Source of the DNA: CAZVFX01 sp964626565
Lineage (GTDB): Bacteria; Myxococcota_A; UBA9042; CAIXZC01
Length of the DNA stretch: 33,150 nt
Reading direction: 5' to 3'
NCBI GenBank assembly: GCA_964626565.1
Contig: CAZVFX010000080.1
Coordinates: forward strand, 1-33,150
Under the pieces are notes generated by a model. It saw only the letters and a program-made list of their open reading frames with translations. It ran no database searches and was not told the DNA's origin. Made by a program: the position numbers and the translations under genes. This document shows positions 1 to 7,960 of the stretch, piece after piece. The stretch's first letter is position 1, and each line of letters opens with the position of its first letter.

Positions 1-2
1 CC

Positions 3-173
3 GCCAGGCACCGGGCGATCATGGAAGAGATTGAAGGGGGTGAACGGTTACGAATAAATTATACTCAGTGCCGGAAGGTGGTCAAAAAGGGGGCCAAACG
101 AGCGCTATTTCACGCCGAGGCACCTGCGGCCGATAAGGATCGGCGGATCGGGAAACCACGCAGGGTAGGGTAG
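3..173 (+). CDS. Possible 3' end of an upstream gene (partial)
   Basis: This frame is open from the window edge to a TAG at 171-173 and gives 56 codons of a basic, Lys/Arg-rich tail. I do not recognise a family. Another frame is open only to a TAA at 55-57, so the upstream gene could instead end there. The tail becomes AT-rich after position 50, which fits the shorter alternative. A 6-bp hairpin at 129-144 would lie inside this reading but downstream of the shorter one. Weakly supported; the sequence to the left is needed to choose. Confidence 0.2.
   Translation, partial: ARHRAIMEEIEGGERLRINYTQCRKVVKKGAKRALFHAEAPAADKDRRIGKPRRVG
129..144 (+). other. Small perfect hairpin, possible transcription end signal
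   Basis: GCCGAT and ATCGGC flank the loop AAGG, giving a 6-bp GC-rich stem. No T-run follows, so it is not a classical rho-independent terminator. It sits between the left-edge reading frame and the promoter at 184-212, where an end of upstream transcription would be expected. Confidence 0.2.
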
Positions 174-183
174 AAATCAAGTA

Positions 184-212
184 TGGACATATAGGGAACG
201 CCCGCATAGAAT
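184..212 (+). promoter_or_regulatory. Sigma-70-like promoter for the 11-heme c/b fusion gene
   Basis: TGGACA (184-189) and TAGAAT (207-212) are separated by exactly 17 bases. Transcription would start near 219, about 50 bases before the chosen ATG at 270. Found by eye; no start-site data. Confidence 0.5.
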
Positions 213-269
213 GACCGCGCGATTTGATTTGTGGGCCGTACTTGTCACCCCCTGAAGCGAGGGTTAGCG

Positions 270-2288
270 ATGAAGAATGCTGGGAGTTCGCTGGTAGTAG
301 TTGCTGGTTTTTGCAGGTTGGCGGTTGTGGCCGTGGTTTTTACCGGTTTCCTGGCTGCGGGAACAGGGACAGCGCTGGCCGAATCCGAGGAGTGCCTGGA
401 GTGCCACTCGGACAAGGACTCACTTGAGCCGGTTACGCCGGGGGTGACCGCCGATCTCCTCCTTGTTGGGAAGGACGAGCTCGCCGGCAGCGTCCACGAG
501 GATCTGGAGTGCACTGACTGCCACGGATTGGCTGACGATGAGGAGGACTCGCCCCACTACGAGGAGGGCGGGGCCGCACCGAAATTGGGCTGTGCCGATT
601 GCCATGAAACGGCGATGAATGACTATCTCACGACCGACATCCATGGCAAGCGCTGGGCCGCCAAAGACCCCCACGCTCCGTGGTGCAGCGATTGCCACGG
701 CGGGCACCGGATCGTGCCCCTTGAGTCAGAAGAATCGCCCCTGTCACATGTCAATCAACCGGACTTGTGCGGAAAGTGCCACGGAACGGATGAGCTTACC
801 AATGCCGAGTGGATCACCAAGCGGCAACTGGTAGCCAGGTACAAGACCTCCGTGCACTGGCTGAATGTGCAGCAGGGCAAGCCGGCGGCGACCTGTGCCG
901 ATTGCCACGGGAACCACACGGTGCTGCCGTCGTCGGATACCGGTTCGAGGGTTACCCGCTTGAATCTTCTCAACACTTGCTCCAAGTGCCACCCCCGGCA
1001 GGTCCATGACTATGCGGACGGCTCTCACGGGCGTACGCTGCTGCACGGAAACCTGGATGTTCCCACCTGCACCACCTGCCACGGGGATCACGATATCCTG
1101 TCGTTGAAGATCCAGCCCGGGGGGACGCGGGATTTTGCCGCGACCAAGGTGTGCATGTGGTGCCACGGCAACGAGCGCATGATGGCCCGCTACGCGCTGG
1201 ACACCTCCCCGGTTGACAGCTATATGCGTGATTTCCACGGCAAGGCCCACCGGGGTTCGGCGGGAATTGTGGCTACCTGCGCCGACTGCCATGACGCCCA
1301 CCGCTCGTTGCCCCAGTCCCACCCGCAGTCGCGTATGCACTTGTCCAACCGCGGGGCTGCGTGCGGTAAGTGCCACGGCACCAATACCGACTCCTTCGCC
1401 ATGAGCTTCACCCACAAGCGCCGCACCGAGGAGCCGGGGTCGCAAGTGAAGCACTGGGTCGCAGTTGTGTACGTGATTCTAATCATCGTCACCATTGGCG
1501 GCATGCTGCTCCACAACTTCGTTATCTGGTTGTTCTTCGCGCGCAAGAAGACCCGCTACCAGCGTAAGCACGGCAAGGTCGAGCGGATGTCCACCGCGGA
1601 GAAGATATGGCACTGGGCTATGCTGGTCTCGTTCGCAATCCTCACGGTGAGCGGTTTTGCGCTGAGTTTCTCAGAAACAGTGATGTTCCGCTGGATATAC
1701 GAGTTTGGTTTCTCGGAGAAGGCCCGTGCCTGGCTCCATCGCGCCTTCGCCATAATAATGATCGTGGACATGATCTTCTTCATGGCATACACCGTGTTTA
1801 CCCGCCGCGGCCGTCGACTGTGGTGGGTGGAGATGTTCCCCCGATGGAGAGACGTAAAAGAGTTCTTCGCCACCATGGGTTACTACCTGTTTGTTCGTCG
1901 GGAACGTCCTCGGTACGGCGTCTTCAACTATGCTGAGAAGGCGGAATACTGGGCGTTGATGTGGGGGACGGCTGTGATGGTGCTGTCCGGGTTTGTTCTG
2001 TGGTTCTCCAACTATCTTCCTCCTGACTACCCGCCGTGGGTGTACGCAGTTGCACAACTGGTTCACTTCTACGAAGCGGTGCTGGCCGGTCTGTCCATCG
2101 TGGTATGGCACCTGTTCCACACCATCCTGCACCCCGAAGAATATCCTCTGGGCACCAGCTTCATCACCGGAAAGCTCACCGATCACGAGGCGGAAGAGCG
2201 GTTCACGGATGAAGCAATTCGCAAGCAGATGCCTACTGAGCAGATCGGTTCGGATGAGCCTCCGACGAAGCACAAGTGGCTGGAGTAG
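270..2288 (+). CDS. 11-heme cytochrome c fused to a five-helix cytochrome b membrane domain
   Basis: The 672-residue protein starts at ATG 270, which has a GAGGG ribosome site; the in-frame ATG at 231 lacks one. A signal peptide (about 1-37) leads into a periplasmic domain with 11 CX2CH motifs between residues 42 and 370, many followed by Gly-x-His, and then five membrane helices (about 395-620). Several helices carry His residues suited to b-heme ligation (IWHWAM, LHRAF, VHFYE, WHLFH), as in Ni/Fe-hydrogenase or formate dehydrogenase cytochrome b. The architecture resembles CbcL of Geobacter, an inner-membrane quinol:cytochrome c oxidoreductase, so quinol oxidation coupled to periplasmic electron wiring is the likely role (inference). 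The membrane half is clearly paralogous to the protein at 28195-29124. It has its own promoter and meets the next gene tail to tail with five bases between. Confidence 0.88.
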   Translation: MKNAGSSLVVVAGFCRLAVVAVVFTGFLAAGTGTALAESEECLECHSDKDSLEPVTPGVTADLLLVGKDELAGSVHEDLECTDCHGLADDEEDSPHYEEGGAAPKLGCADCHETAMNDYLTTDIHGKRWAAKDPHAPWCSDCHGGHRIVPLESEESPLSHVNQPDLCGKCHGTDELTNAEWITKRQLVARYKTSVHWLNVQQGKPAATCADCHGNHTVLPSSDTGSRVTRLNLLNTCSKCHPRQVHDYADGSHGRTLLHGNLDVPTCTTCHGDHDILSLKIQPGGTRDFAATKVCMWCHGNERMMARYALDTSPVDSYMRDFHGKAHRGSAGIVATCADCHDAHRSLPQSHPQSRMHLSNRGAACGKCHGTNTDSFAMSFTHKRRTEEPGSQVKHWVAVVYVILIIVTIGGMLLHNFVIWLFFARKKTRYQRKHGKVERMSTAEKIWHWAMLVSFAILTVSGFALSFSETVMFRWIYEFGFSEKARAWLHRAFAIIMIVDMIFFMAYTVFTRRGRRLWWVEMFPRWRDVKEFFATMGYYLFVRRERPRYGVFNYAEKAEYWALMWGTAVMVLSGFVLWFSNYLPPDYPPWVYAVAQLVHFYEAVLAGLSIVVWHLFHTILHPEEYPLGTSFITGKLTDHEAEERFTDEAIRKQMPTEQIGSDEPPTKHKWLE

Positions 2289-2293
2289 AATTC

Positions 2294-4039
2294 CTACTGC
2301 ACTTTTGTAACCTGAATTACAGCTTCTACGAAACCGGCGCTGGTGTCATGGGTCTCAACGCGTACAGAAAATCCTTTTGCCGCGGTGATACCGGCCACGC
2401 GCAGGTCCTGTCGTATTCCATCCGGCGTATAGAAATGTTGAATCTGGGTGGCTTCGGGGCGAGCGGGAACCAACTGTGAAATCGTGACCGTGACCTTGCC
2501 GTCCCCTTGCACTGCGGTGACGTTTCCGTACTGCAGCAGGGACTCGAACCGTTCCCCCGCAGCCAAATGGACTGCGGCGTAAAGCTTGCCCCCAACCTTC
2601 AGCCAGGCAGATATCTCCTTTAGCAGCAACTCCCTCTCCGCACCGGCGAGATATTCAAGGAGGTGGCTGGCCACCACCGCGCTGGCCGTACCGGGTGTGT
2701 GTCGGTATGTGGCGGCATTTCCCAACACCGGGCTTAGCGGTCCTCCGCGGGGATGTGGCCCCAACCGCAGGGCCATCTCGTGGATCCGCTCCACGGCTAG
2801 TTGGGAATGGTCGATCGCCACCACCCGGGAGAACCGGTCTGCGGCCGCAGCAACCCTGGGTTCGGCGCCGTCTCCGCAGCCCAGCAGCACAGCGTCCCCG
2901 CTGGGGAGGTCGATGTCGGCAAGGAAAGAGGCGAGTTGGGGGCTGACCGGGGCCAGGGAAAGAGGGAGATTAAGCGCGGCGGCCAACTCATCGGCTTCCG
3001 CGGCATGTTGCCCAGCCGTGGACCAGGCCGGGAAGGGGGGGCCTGGGCCTGCCAGCGGGAAACCGCTGGCTGCCGCACCCGGGAGTTTCAATAGATGCCG
3101 GAGCACCGTGTGCGGGAAAAGGCGGCAGGTGCGGCCACCAAGAAACGCACCAAATAACACTGTCAGCCGAGGGGAAGGTGGGGCGGCCTTGAGAGCATCA
3201 GCGAGGGCAGGACTCTTGCGCACCACTGGCGTCACTTGCGTCACATTGGCTCTCATGGTGCTCAACTGCTGCTCCAGGACGGTGACCGGTTCATCTACGT
3301 CCCGCCAGCCTGCCAGCACGAAGCGGCTGAAAGTGTTGAGCAACAGGATTGCGGCCACGTCTCCGGTCGCCACCGGCGTCGAAAATGTGTCCTCCGCGGC
3401 AAATAGCATGCGTTGGGCGTCCCGCCACTTGCCAAGACTGGCTAGGAACTCTGCGCTGCGGGTGAGAGACAGCGCGAGCCAGGGGGCGTAGTTCACCGCG
3501 GCAGAGCGATCCTGCCACTTCACAATCTGCTCGAAGGCAGGATAGCTGAGGCGGTACTGGTCTTCGAGATTGGCGTCGTAGTCAGCCCACGCCGACCAGA
3601 GTGTGGGCGCGCTTCTCATGTGGGCCAGAAGCAGGTCCATCTGCCAGGCTCGAAGGTACATAGATTCCACCCTGCGCCTGAACGTTCTGTCGGTGTAGGC
3701 CTTGAACAAGGTGGAGACGTCCCGGTCCGGGGGCACGGTTTGGCCGCCGTTAATGAGAATCAGAAAGGCCCGGTAGGATTCTTCGCCGGCGTCGATGAAG
3801 CCGGAATCGCCCAGTGGGTCCAGGCCGGCAATGGCGCCCACTTCCGACGTCAAGTTGGCAGGATAGGAAGAAGGGTCTGTCCCCTCGAGGCATGCCAGGG
3901 GAGCTTTTTCGAGCAGGCATGCCAGGGGCGGAGAATCCTCTGCAGCCCCCAGTGCCGGAGTAGGCAGTAGGAGCGCGGGCAGGAGCGCCAGCACTGCCCC
4001 AATTGCGAGGTTTCTGCCAATAGCCGGTGCGATGCCCAT
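2294..4039 (-). CDS. Exported protein with a C-terminal SAM methyltransferase-like domain
   Basis: The 581-residue protein starts at ATG 4039, preceded by TGGAGG at good spacing. The first 32 residues form a clear Sec signal peptide: a short charged segment, a long Leu/Ala core, and an Ala-x-Ala-type site near LGA. Residues about 33-370 are mostly helical-looking, with no motif I recognise. Residues about 380-540 look like a class I methyltransferase: VLLGCGDG (glycine motif, 387-391), VVAIDHS with the acidic residue at 410, then a VVASHLLEYL-type strand and helix and a GGKLYAAV strand. A methyltransferase fold behind a signal peptide is odd because S-adenosylmethionine is cytoplasmic. The domain may have been repurposed, or the N-terminus may be an uncleaved anchor. 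It sits alone between the c/b cytochrome (convergent) and the c3 genes and has its own strong promoter. Gene call firm, function unknown. Confidence 0.8.
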   Translation of the reverse strand: MGIAPAIGRNLAIGAVLALLPALLLPTPALGAAEDSPPLACLLEKAPLACLEGTDPSSYPANLTSEVGAIAGLDPLGDSGFIDAGEESYRAFLILINGGQTVPPDRDVSTLFKAYTDRTFRRRVESMYLRAWQMDLLLAHMRSAPTLWSAWADYDANLEDQYRLSYPAFEQIVKWQDRSAAVNYAPWLALSLTRSAEFLASLGKWRDAQRMLFAAEDTFSTPVATGDVAAILLLNTFSRFVLAGWRDVDEPVTVLEQQLSTMRANVTQVTPVVRKSPALADALKAAPPSPRLTVLFGAFLGGRTCRLFPHTVLRHLLKLPGAAASGFPLAGPGPPFPAWSTAGQHAAEADELAAALNLPLSLAPVSPQLASFLADIDLPSGDAVLLGCGDGAEPRVAAAADRFSRVVAIDHSQLAVERIHEMALRLGPHPRGGPLSPVLGNAATYRHTPGTASAVVASHLLEYLAGAERELLLKEISAWLKVGGKLYAAVHLAAGERFESLLQYGNVTAVQGDGKVTVTISQLVPARPEATQIQHFYTPDGIRQDLRVAGITAAKGFSVRVETHDTSAGFVEAVIQVTKVQ

Positions 4040-4064
4040 AACGACAACCTCCAGGTCAGCGGAG

Positions 4065-4093
4065 AGTATACAGCGCGTCGCCAAGCCGGTCAA
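4065..4093 (-). promoter_or_regulatory. Strong sigma-70-like promoter for the exported methyltransferase-fold gene
   Basis: On the minus strand TTGACC (4093-4088) and TATACT (4070-4065) are 17 bases apart. Transcription would begin near 4058, just upstream of the ATG at 4039. This argues against the longer in-frame start at 4093, which falls inside the promoter. Confidence 0.6.
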
Positions 4094-4148
4094 AAGCCCG
4101 GGAGAAGTTGAGGGAGCAGAGAAAGGTGGCTCTTGGGGAGAGGTAAAA

Positions 4149-4526
4149 CTACTTATGGCATTCTTTGCACTTGACTGGAACTACGCCCTTCTTGGTCTCG
4201 TCCTTCTTCACCACTTTCTTATGGCATCCTTTGCATTGCTTGTGGAATGCCTTTTTGGACGGAATCGGATCTCCTTCTACCGTGTCCTTCTTCTTTTTGT
4301 GGCAGGCAAGGCACTTGACGTGTTTTTTGCCGTCTTTTTCCTTGTGATGGCAGGTCTTGCACGCGTCCGCCTTGTGTTTGCTGTGGTCGAAAGTGACGGT
4401 GCCTTTGCCAGTCCAGGTGATACCGTCTTTCGGGGCGTCCGCCAACGCCGTTGCCTGGTACGCCACGACGGCCAGGCCCAGGAACGCGACTGCTGCTACG
4501 AGTGTAAGAATGGTGTTTCTGCTCAT
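4149..4526 (-). CDS. Periplasmic tetraheme class III cytochrome c (c3 type)
   Basis: A 125-residue protein with a signal peptide (about 1-29) and a very Lys-rich mature part. Four CX2CH motifs lie at residues 56-60, 72-76, 98-102 and 120-124. The order is the cytochrome c3 pattern: HSKH before the first motif, a CHH at heme 1, and an AFH before the third motif, so distal His ligands for bis-His coordination are present. Having four motifs rather than three separates it from the triheme c7 group. It is expected to be a soluble periplasmic electron shuttle between inner-membrane oxidoreductases and other multihemes. The ATG is preceded by GGAGGT, and a near-consensus promoter lies about 110 bases upstream. 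The neighbouring protein at 4784-5158 is a close paralog. Confidence 0.92.
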   Translation of the reverse strand: MSRNTILTLVAAVAFLGLAVVAYQATALADAPKDGITWTGKGTVTFDHSKHKADACKTCHHKEKDGKKHVKCLACHKKKKDTVEGDPIPSKKAFHKQCKGCHKKVVKKDETKKGVVPVKCKECHK

Positions 4527-4644
4527 CGTTTACCTCCGTTCCGGTCAAATGCCCCGCCGACGGCCCTTCCGCCGGGGAGCGCCTACGTTTCAATGCCCGC
4601 ACAATGACGCTCGGCAGGCAGTACAATTCAAAATAACTACGGGG

Positions 4645-4672
4645 ATTATACTTTTCGGTGCGCCGCAAGCAA
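4645..4672 (-). promoter_or_regulatory. Near-consensus sigma-70 promoter for the first tetraheme c3 gene
   Basis: On the minus strand TTGCTT (4672-4667) and a perfect TATAAT (4650-4645) are 16 bases apart. The start would be near 4638, giving a leader of roughly 110 bases to the ATG at 4526. The gene can therefore be expressed independently of its paralog upstream. Confidence 0.6.
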
Positions 4673-4750
4673 GGTATTAATTACCTACTGCAAAAATTGG
4701 CTGACTTGGCACTGCTGGGGGGGGTGAAGATTCAAATTGTATGGGGCCGA

Positions 4751-4766
4751 CGCCGGGTTACCGGCG
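4751..4766 (-). terminator. GC hairpin after the second c3 gene
   Basis: CGCCGG and CCGGCG pair around a GTTA loop, 17 bases past the stop of the gene ending at 4784. There is no T-run, so it is at best a weak terminator or an mRNA-stabilising hairpin. Confidence 0.3.
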
Positions 4767-4783
4767 CGAAGATGAAGCTCAAA

Positions 4784-5158
4784 CTACTTCTTGTGGCATT
4801 CCTTGCACTTGGTGGGAGCCTTGTCCTTGAGCGCCGGGTCCTTCTTTATGGCGTCCTTGTGGCAGCCCTTGCACTTGTCGTGGAAAGCCTTCTTCGATTT
4901 GATGGCGTCGCCCTGCTTTTCCTTGCCGTGGCAGGTGCGGCACGCGACTTCGCTCTTGCCGTCCTTCTCTTTGTGGTGGCAAGTCTTGCACTCGGCATTG
5001 CCCTTGTGCTTGGAGTGGTTGAAAGTGACGGTGCCTTTGCTCGCTTCGAGGGCGATGCCGTCCTTGGGTTCCTCCGCAGAGACCGAACCCTGGGCAGCGA
5101 AAAGAACCCCGGCGAATGCGAGTGCAGCGAGAAGGGAAAGTACTTTGAGATGTTTCAT
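4784..5158 (-). CDS. Second periplasmic tetraheme class III cytochrome c, paralog of its neighbour
   Basis: A 124-residue protein with a signal peptide (about 1-28) and four CX2CH motifs at residues 58-62, 73-77, 97-101 and 118-122. It shares HSKH, the CKTCHH block followed by KEKDG, CKGCHK and the terminal CKECHK with the protein at 4149-4526, so the two arose by duplication. It has the c3 ligand set and so should be a bis-His tetraheme electron carrier. The start has GGAGG nine bases upstream. The 257-base gap to the paralog holds a hairpin and a separate promoter, so the two can be regulated differently. Confidence 0.92.
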   Translation of the reverse strand: MKHLKVLSLLAALAFAGVLFAAQGSVSAEEPKDGIALEASKGTVTFNHSKHKGNAECKTCHHKEKDGKSEVACRTCHGKEKQGDAIKSKKAFHDKCKGCHKDAIKKDPALKDKAPTKCKECHKK

Positions 5159-5462
5159 TTTCTACCTCCGCAATTGGTTATACAAAACCCCAGAATCGGA
5201 CCCCTCAGACGAGGGCTACCCCATCCAATTCAACAAAAGACATAGACTTCATTGGCCAATGGATACCTCCTACGGAGGATGGTGTCAAGTGCAAATGCCC
5301 GCATTCGTGTCCAAACCAGCATCACCAGTGGCTTGAGGGGAACTACCTGTATCTTCCCGGCGGGCGCGCAAATGCTTGACTCCGATAGGTTAAGTTCCTA
5401 AAGATCAAAGACCTATGGATCTGTGGGCGTCCAAAGCCTCAGCGGAGACAGGAGCCGTGTAA
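5159..5462. other. 304-base divergent intergenic region with palindromes
   Basis: No gene is seen here. It separates the minus-strand c3 gene from the plus-strand PhnD-type gene. It holds the ribosome site of the c3 gene, a CCCTC/GAGGG inverted repeat (5202-5215), a perfect 10-bp palindrome ATTGGCCAAT (5251-5260), a CCTCC/GGAGG inverted repeat (5266-5278) and a candidate plus-strand promoter (5376-5404). The palindromes are possible operators; nothing more can be assigned. Confidence 0.5.
5376..5404 (+). promoter_or_regulatory. Candidate promoter for the PhnD-kinase-regulator operon
   Basis: TTGACT (5376-5381) and TAAAGA (5399-5404) are 17 bases apart, placing a start near 5411, about 50 bases before ATG 5463. 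The -35 is good and the -10 mediocre. Confidence 0.4.
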
Positions 5463-6497
5463 ATGGTGGACAAGGGTGGAATTTCTGGTGACGGGGCGGC
5501 CGATCCGAGGGCGGAGACGCAAAGTGCGGGTAAGGGGGCGCGAAATTCGTTCCTGATCGCCATCGGCGTGTTGCTCGCGGGGACGCTGGTGGTGATCGTG
5601 CTTATCGGGCACGTTTCGGATCTGGCGCGGGATGAAGCCGTGCGGTCGGTTACCGGGCGTCGGACCGGCAGTCTCGGAATGGCGAGGGACGGAGGTTCCT
5701 TGACCGGCTCTCCCGCAAGAACGGAGACACTGCGTCTGGCGGTGACGCCGGTTCTTTCTCCAGAGGCCTCCCTCCCGCTGTACGAGGGGATCGTCGCTTA
5801 CGTAGCCGACGAACTGGGCATGTCCAGCAAGCTCATCCTGCGCGCCAACTATTCGGAGGTGCAGGCCGTCATCAGGGATAGCCGTTGCGACTTCGCCTTT
5901 GTATGCACTTATCCCATGGTGCGGGCAAAACGGGAGTTCGGCGCCGAAGTGCTCGTGGTGCCGGTGGTTGACGGAGTTGTTTCGTATAACTCGTACATAA
6001 TTGTCCGGCGGGACAACCCGGCCGAGAATCTCCTTGCGCTGCGCGGGAAGCGCTTTGCCGCCAGTGACACGATGTCGACGTCCGGCTGGCTCTATCCTGC
6101 GGTCTGGTTGCTCGACCGTGGCGAAGTTCCCGAGACCTTCTTTTCCAAGATCACGTATGCCGGCAGCCACGACCGGGCGGTGATGGCGGTGGTGGAGGGC
6201 GATGCGGACGGGGCCGCGGTACATAGCACTATCTATGAGCAAATGTCGGAAGAGGTCCGGGCTGCCACGAGGGTGATCGACACCTCTCCTCCCTACGGCA
6301 GCCCTCCGGTGGTGGCGCCCCCTGGTTTGGACCCCGGGCTCAGCTCCCGGGTGAAGAGTATACTGTTGGGCATGCACGAGGACGAACGGGGCCGGGCGGT
6401 GCTGGCGAAGCTGGAAATTGACCGTTTCGTGTTGCCCAAGGTCGGCCTTTATGACAACGTTGAGAAACTGGCCAACCGGTGGGAGGAGTCCAGGTGA
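5463..6497 (+). CDS. Membrane-anchored PhnD/AioX-type periplasmic binding protein
   Basis: A 344-residue protein with a cytoplasmic tail, one membrane helix (about 30-49) and a periplasmic domain (about 88-335) of the phosphate/phosphonate-binding (PhnD) fold. Family-like features include the LRLAVTP first strand, DFAFVCTYPMVRAKR, SYIIVRRDNP, LRGKRFA, and DGAAVHSTIYE. It lies directly upstream of, and overlaps by four bases, a sensor kinase gene, with no ABC permease or ATPase nearby, so it probably presents a ligand to the kinase instead of feeding a transporter. PhnD-type sensors such as AioX and ArxX detect arsenite for kinases. Cys148 sits in the loop where this family contacts ligand, so a thiol-binding oxyanion or metalloid is one possibility, but the ligand is unknown. 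GGAG precedes the ATG. Confidence 0.82.
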   Translation: MVDKGGISGDGAADPRAETQSAGKGARNSFLIAIGVLLAGTLVVIVLIGHVSDLARDEAVRSVTGRRTGSLGMARDGGSLTGSPARTETLRLAVTPVLSPEASLPLYEGIVAYVADELGMSSKLILRANYSEVQAVIRDSRCDFAFVCTYPMVRAKREFGAEVLVVPVVDGVVSYNSYIIVRRDNPAENLLALRGKRFAASDTMSTSGWLYPAVWLLDRGEVPETFFSKITYAGSHDRAVMAVVEGDADGAAVHSTIYEQMSEEVRAATRVIDTSPPYGSPPVVAPPGLDPGLSSRVKSILLGMHEDERGRAVLAKLEIDRFVLPKVGLYDNVEKLANRWEESR

Positions 6498-7960
6498 GCC
6501 GTCTTCACCGGATACGCCGGCGCGCCCTGGGGTGGTTTTCGCCGTTCATGTCCGCACCAGTCTACCTCAAGATCAGCGGCATCGGTGGCACAGTTGCACT
6601 GCTATTCGGGACCATTGCCAACTACCAGATACACACAGTTGCAGCCCGTTCGCTATACGAGAATCTGCAAAGGAGCAGCCAGGCTTCCGCCGACCTGTTG
6701 AGCAGTAGCCTTGAGCGGCCGCTGGTGGTTGAGGATCTGACCACCGTGCGGCAGATCATCCGCCGCATGGTGCGCAAGTCCACGGAGGTACGCTACGTTG
6801 CGGTGCACGACGGCAGCGGCGCCATCGTTGCGCACACGTTTGGGGAGGCGATGCCGGAAGCGCTGGTCGCCGTGGGAGGCGATCTGCCCCTTGCCGGGAC
6901 GTATGTAGATACGTTCAGTTGGAGGGACGAAGTGATCGTTGAAGCGGGCGCGCCGGTGCTGAAGGGCCGGGCAGGGCGGGTTCGCGTCGGTTTGACGGAC
7001 CGTGAGGTAAGAATTGCCTTGTCGTCCATGAATAGTTCCTTTTTGTGGACGCTGGTGTTGTGCATGATCCTGGGCCAGGCGTTGGCGTTGATCTTAGCCT
7101 GGCTGCTGACGCGGCCGATCCATCACCTGGTGAAGGCATCCCGGGCCCTGCGAGGGGGGGACTTCGGGCGTCGTGCGCGAGTGTATTCCAGCGACGAGAT
7201 CGGGCGTCTGGCGCAGGCATTCAACGACATGGCTGAGAGCCTGGAGAGTTACGACCGGGAGGTGCGCGACAAGGAAGCTACGCGGCGTTCGTTGATGAAG
7301 AGGTTGGTCAGCAGCCAGGAAGATGAGCGGCGGCGCGTGGCGCGGGAGCTTCATGATGAGCTGGGGCAGTCGCTCTCCTCAATGCGAATGATGCTCGGGT
7401 CATCCCGCCAGGGCGGCGCGCATGCCTCGTCGACGCTGCAGGCGGTTCAGGACCGCATCGACGAACTGATCCAGGACGTGCGTCGCATGGCGTTTCTGTT
7501 GCGGCCTTCCATCCTCGATGACTACGGGCTGGACGTGGCTTTGAAACGATATGTGGAAACGGTCGCGGAGAAGGCGCCCTTCGACCTGGACTATCAGCAC
7601 CTGTCGGCTCCTGAGTTTCAGCGGCTACCGCCCGATGTCGAGGTGGCGCTTTACCGCATCACGCAGGAAGCGGTGACCAACATCGTACGCCATTCCAAAG
7701 CGACGAGCGCCAGCGTCGTGTTGATGAACGCGAAGGAAGAAGTGACCCTGCTCGTGGAGGACAACGGGATCGGTTTCGAACCCGGCCCGGAAGGGAACTC
7801 GTCCAAAGCGGGCTTGGGGTTGGCCGGCATGCGGGAGCGGGCCACGCTCCTGGCCGGCGAGATAGTAGTGGAATCAGGTCCTGAACACGGGACCGTTCTA
7901 AGAACAAGGATACCGTTGACGGAGGTAGAGGATGACGACAAGAATACACATCGCGGATGA
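6494..7960 (+). CDS. NarX/DegS-type sensor histidine kinase with HAMP domain
   Basis: It starts at GTG 6494, inside the GTGA that also ends the upstream gene, with GGGAGGAG before it. The 488-residue protein has a membrane helix (about 23-43), a periplasmic sensor region of about 135 residues, a second helix (about 183-206), a HAMP linker, and a HisKA_3 dimerisation domain with the phospho-acceptor His at about 287 in VARELHDELGQ. The HATPase domain follows, with the N-box (ITQEAVTNIVRH), the DNGIGF box and the GLGLAGMRERA glycine box. It should phosphorylate the regulator encoded immediately downstream, whose start lies within this gene. The periplasmic region shows no heme motif and presumably docks the PhnD-type protein. 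Confidence 0.93.
   Translation: MSRLHRIRRRALGWFSPFMSAPVYLKISGIGGTVALLFGTIANYQIHTVAARSLYENLQRSSQASADLLSSSLERPLVVEDLTTVRQIIRRMVRKSTEVRYVAVHDGSGAIVAHTFGEAMPEALVAVGGDLPLAGTYVDTFSWRDEVIVEAGAPVLKGRAGRVRVGLTDREVRIALSSMNSSFLWTLVLCMILGQALALILAWLLTRPIHHLVKASRALRGGDFGRRARVYSSDEIGRLAQAFNDMAESLESYDREVRDKEATRRSLMKRLVSSQEDERRRVARELHDELGQSLSSMRMMLGSSRQGGAHASSTLQAVQDRIDELIQDVRRMAFLLRPSILDDYGLDVALKRYVETVAEKAPFDLDYQHLSAPEFQRLPPDVEVALYRITQEAVTNIVRHSKATSASVVLMNAKEEVTLLVEDNGIGFEPGPEGNSSKAGLGLAGMRERATLLAGEIVVESGPEHGTVLRTRIPLTEVEDDDKNTHRG

Noticed and set aside
2586..3491. A 301-codon plus-strand frame inside the methyltransferase-fold gene
   Set aside because: Ser/Arg/Pro-rich composition typical of an out-of-frame GC-rich read; no Shine-Dalgarno, and the minus-strand frame has a signal peptide, promoter and fold motifs.
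4700..4725. TTGGCACTGCTGG as a possible sigma-54 promoter
   Set aside because: The second element (TTGC at the required spacing) is absent and a sigma-70-type promoter fits the gene.
4032..5245. Two long plus-strand frames opposite the c3 genes that look like membrane proteins
   Set aside because: They are antisense images of Lys-rich cytochromes (AAG read as CTT gives Leu); they have no ribosome sites and the c3 genes are certain.
5420..5462. A GEMM (cyclic dinucleotide) riboswitch-like stretch with GGGCGTCCAAAGCC just before the PhnD-type gene
   Set aside because: Only a short part resembles the conserved core; the GAAA-capped stem and the paired distal arm are missing, and the distance to the ATG is too short.
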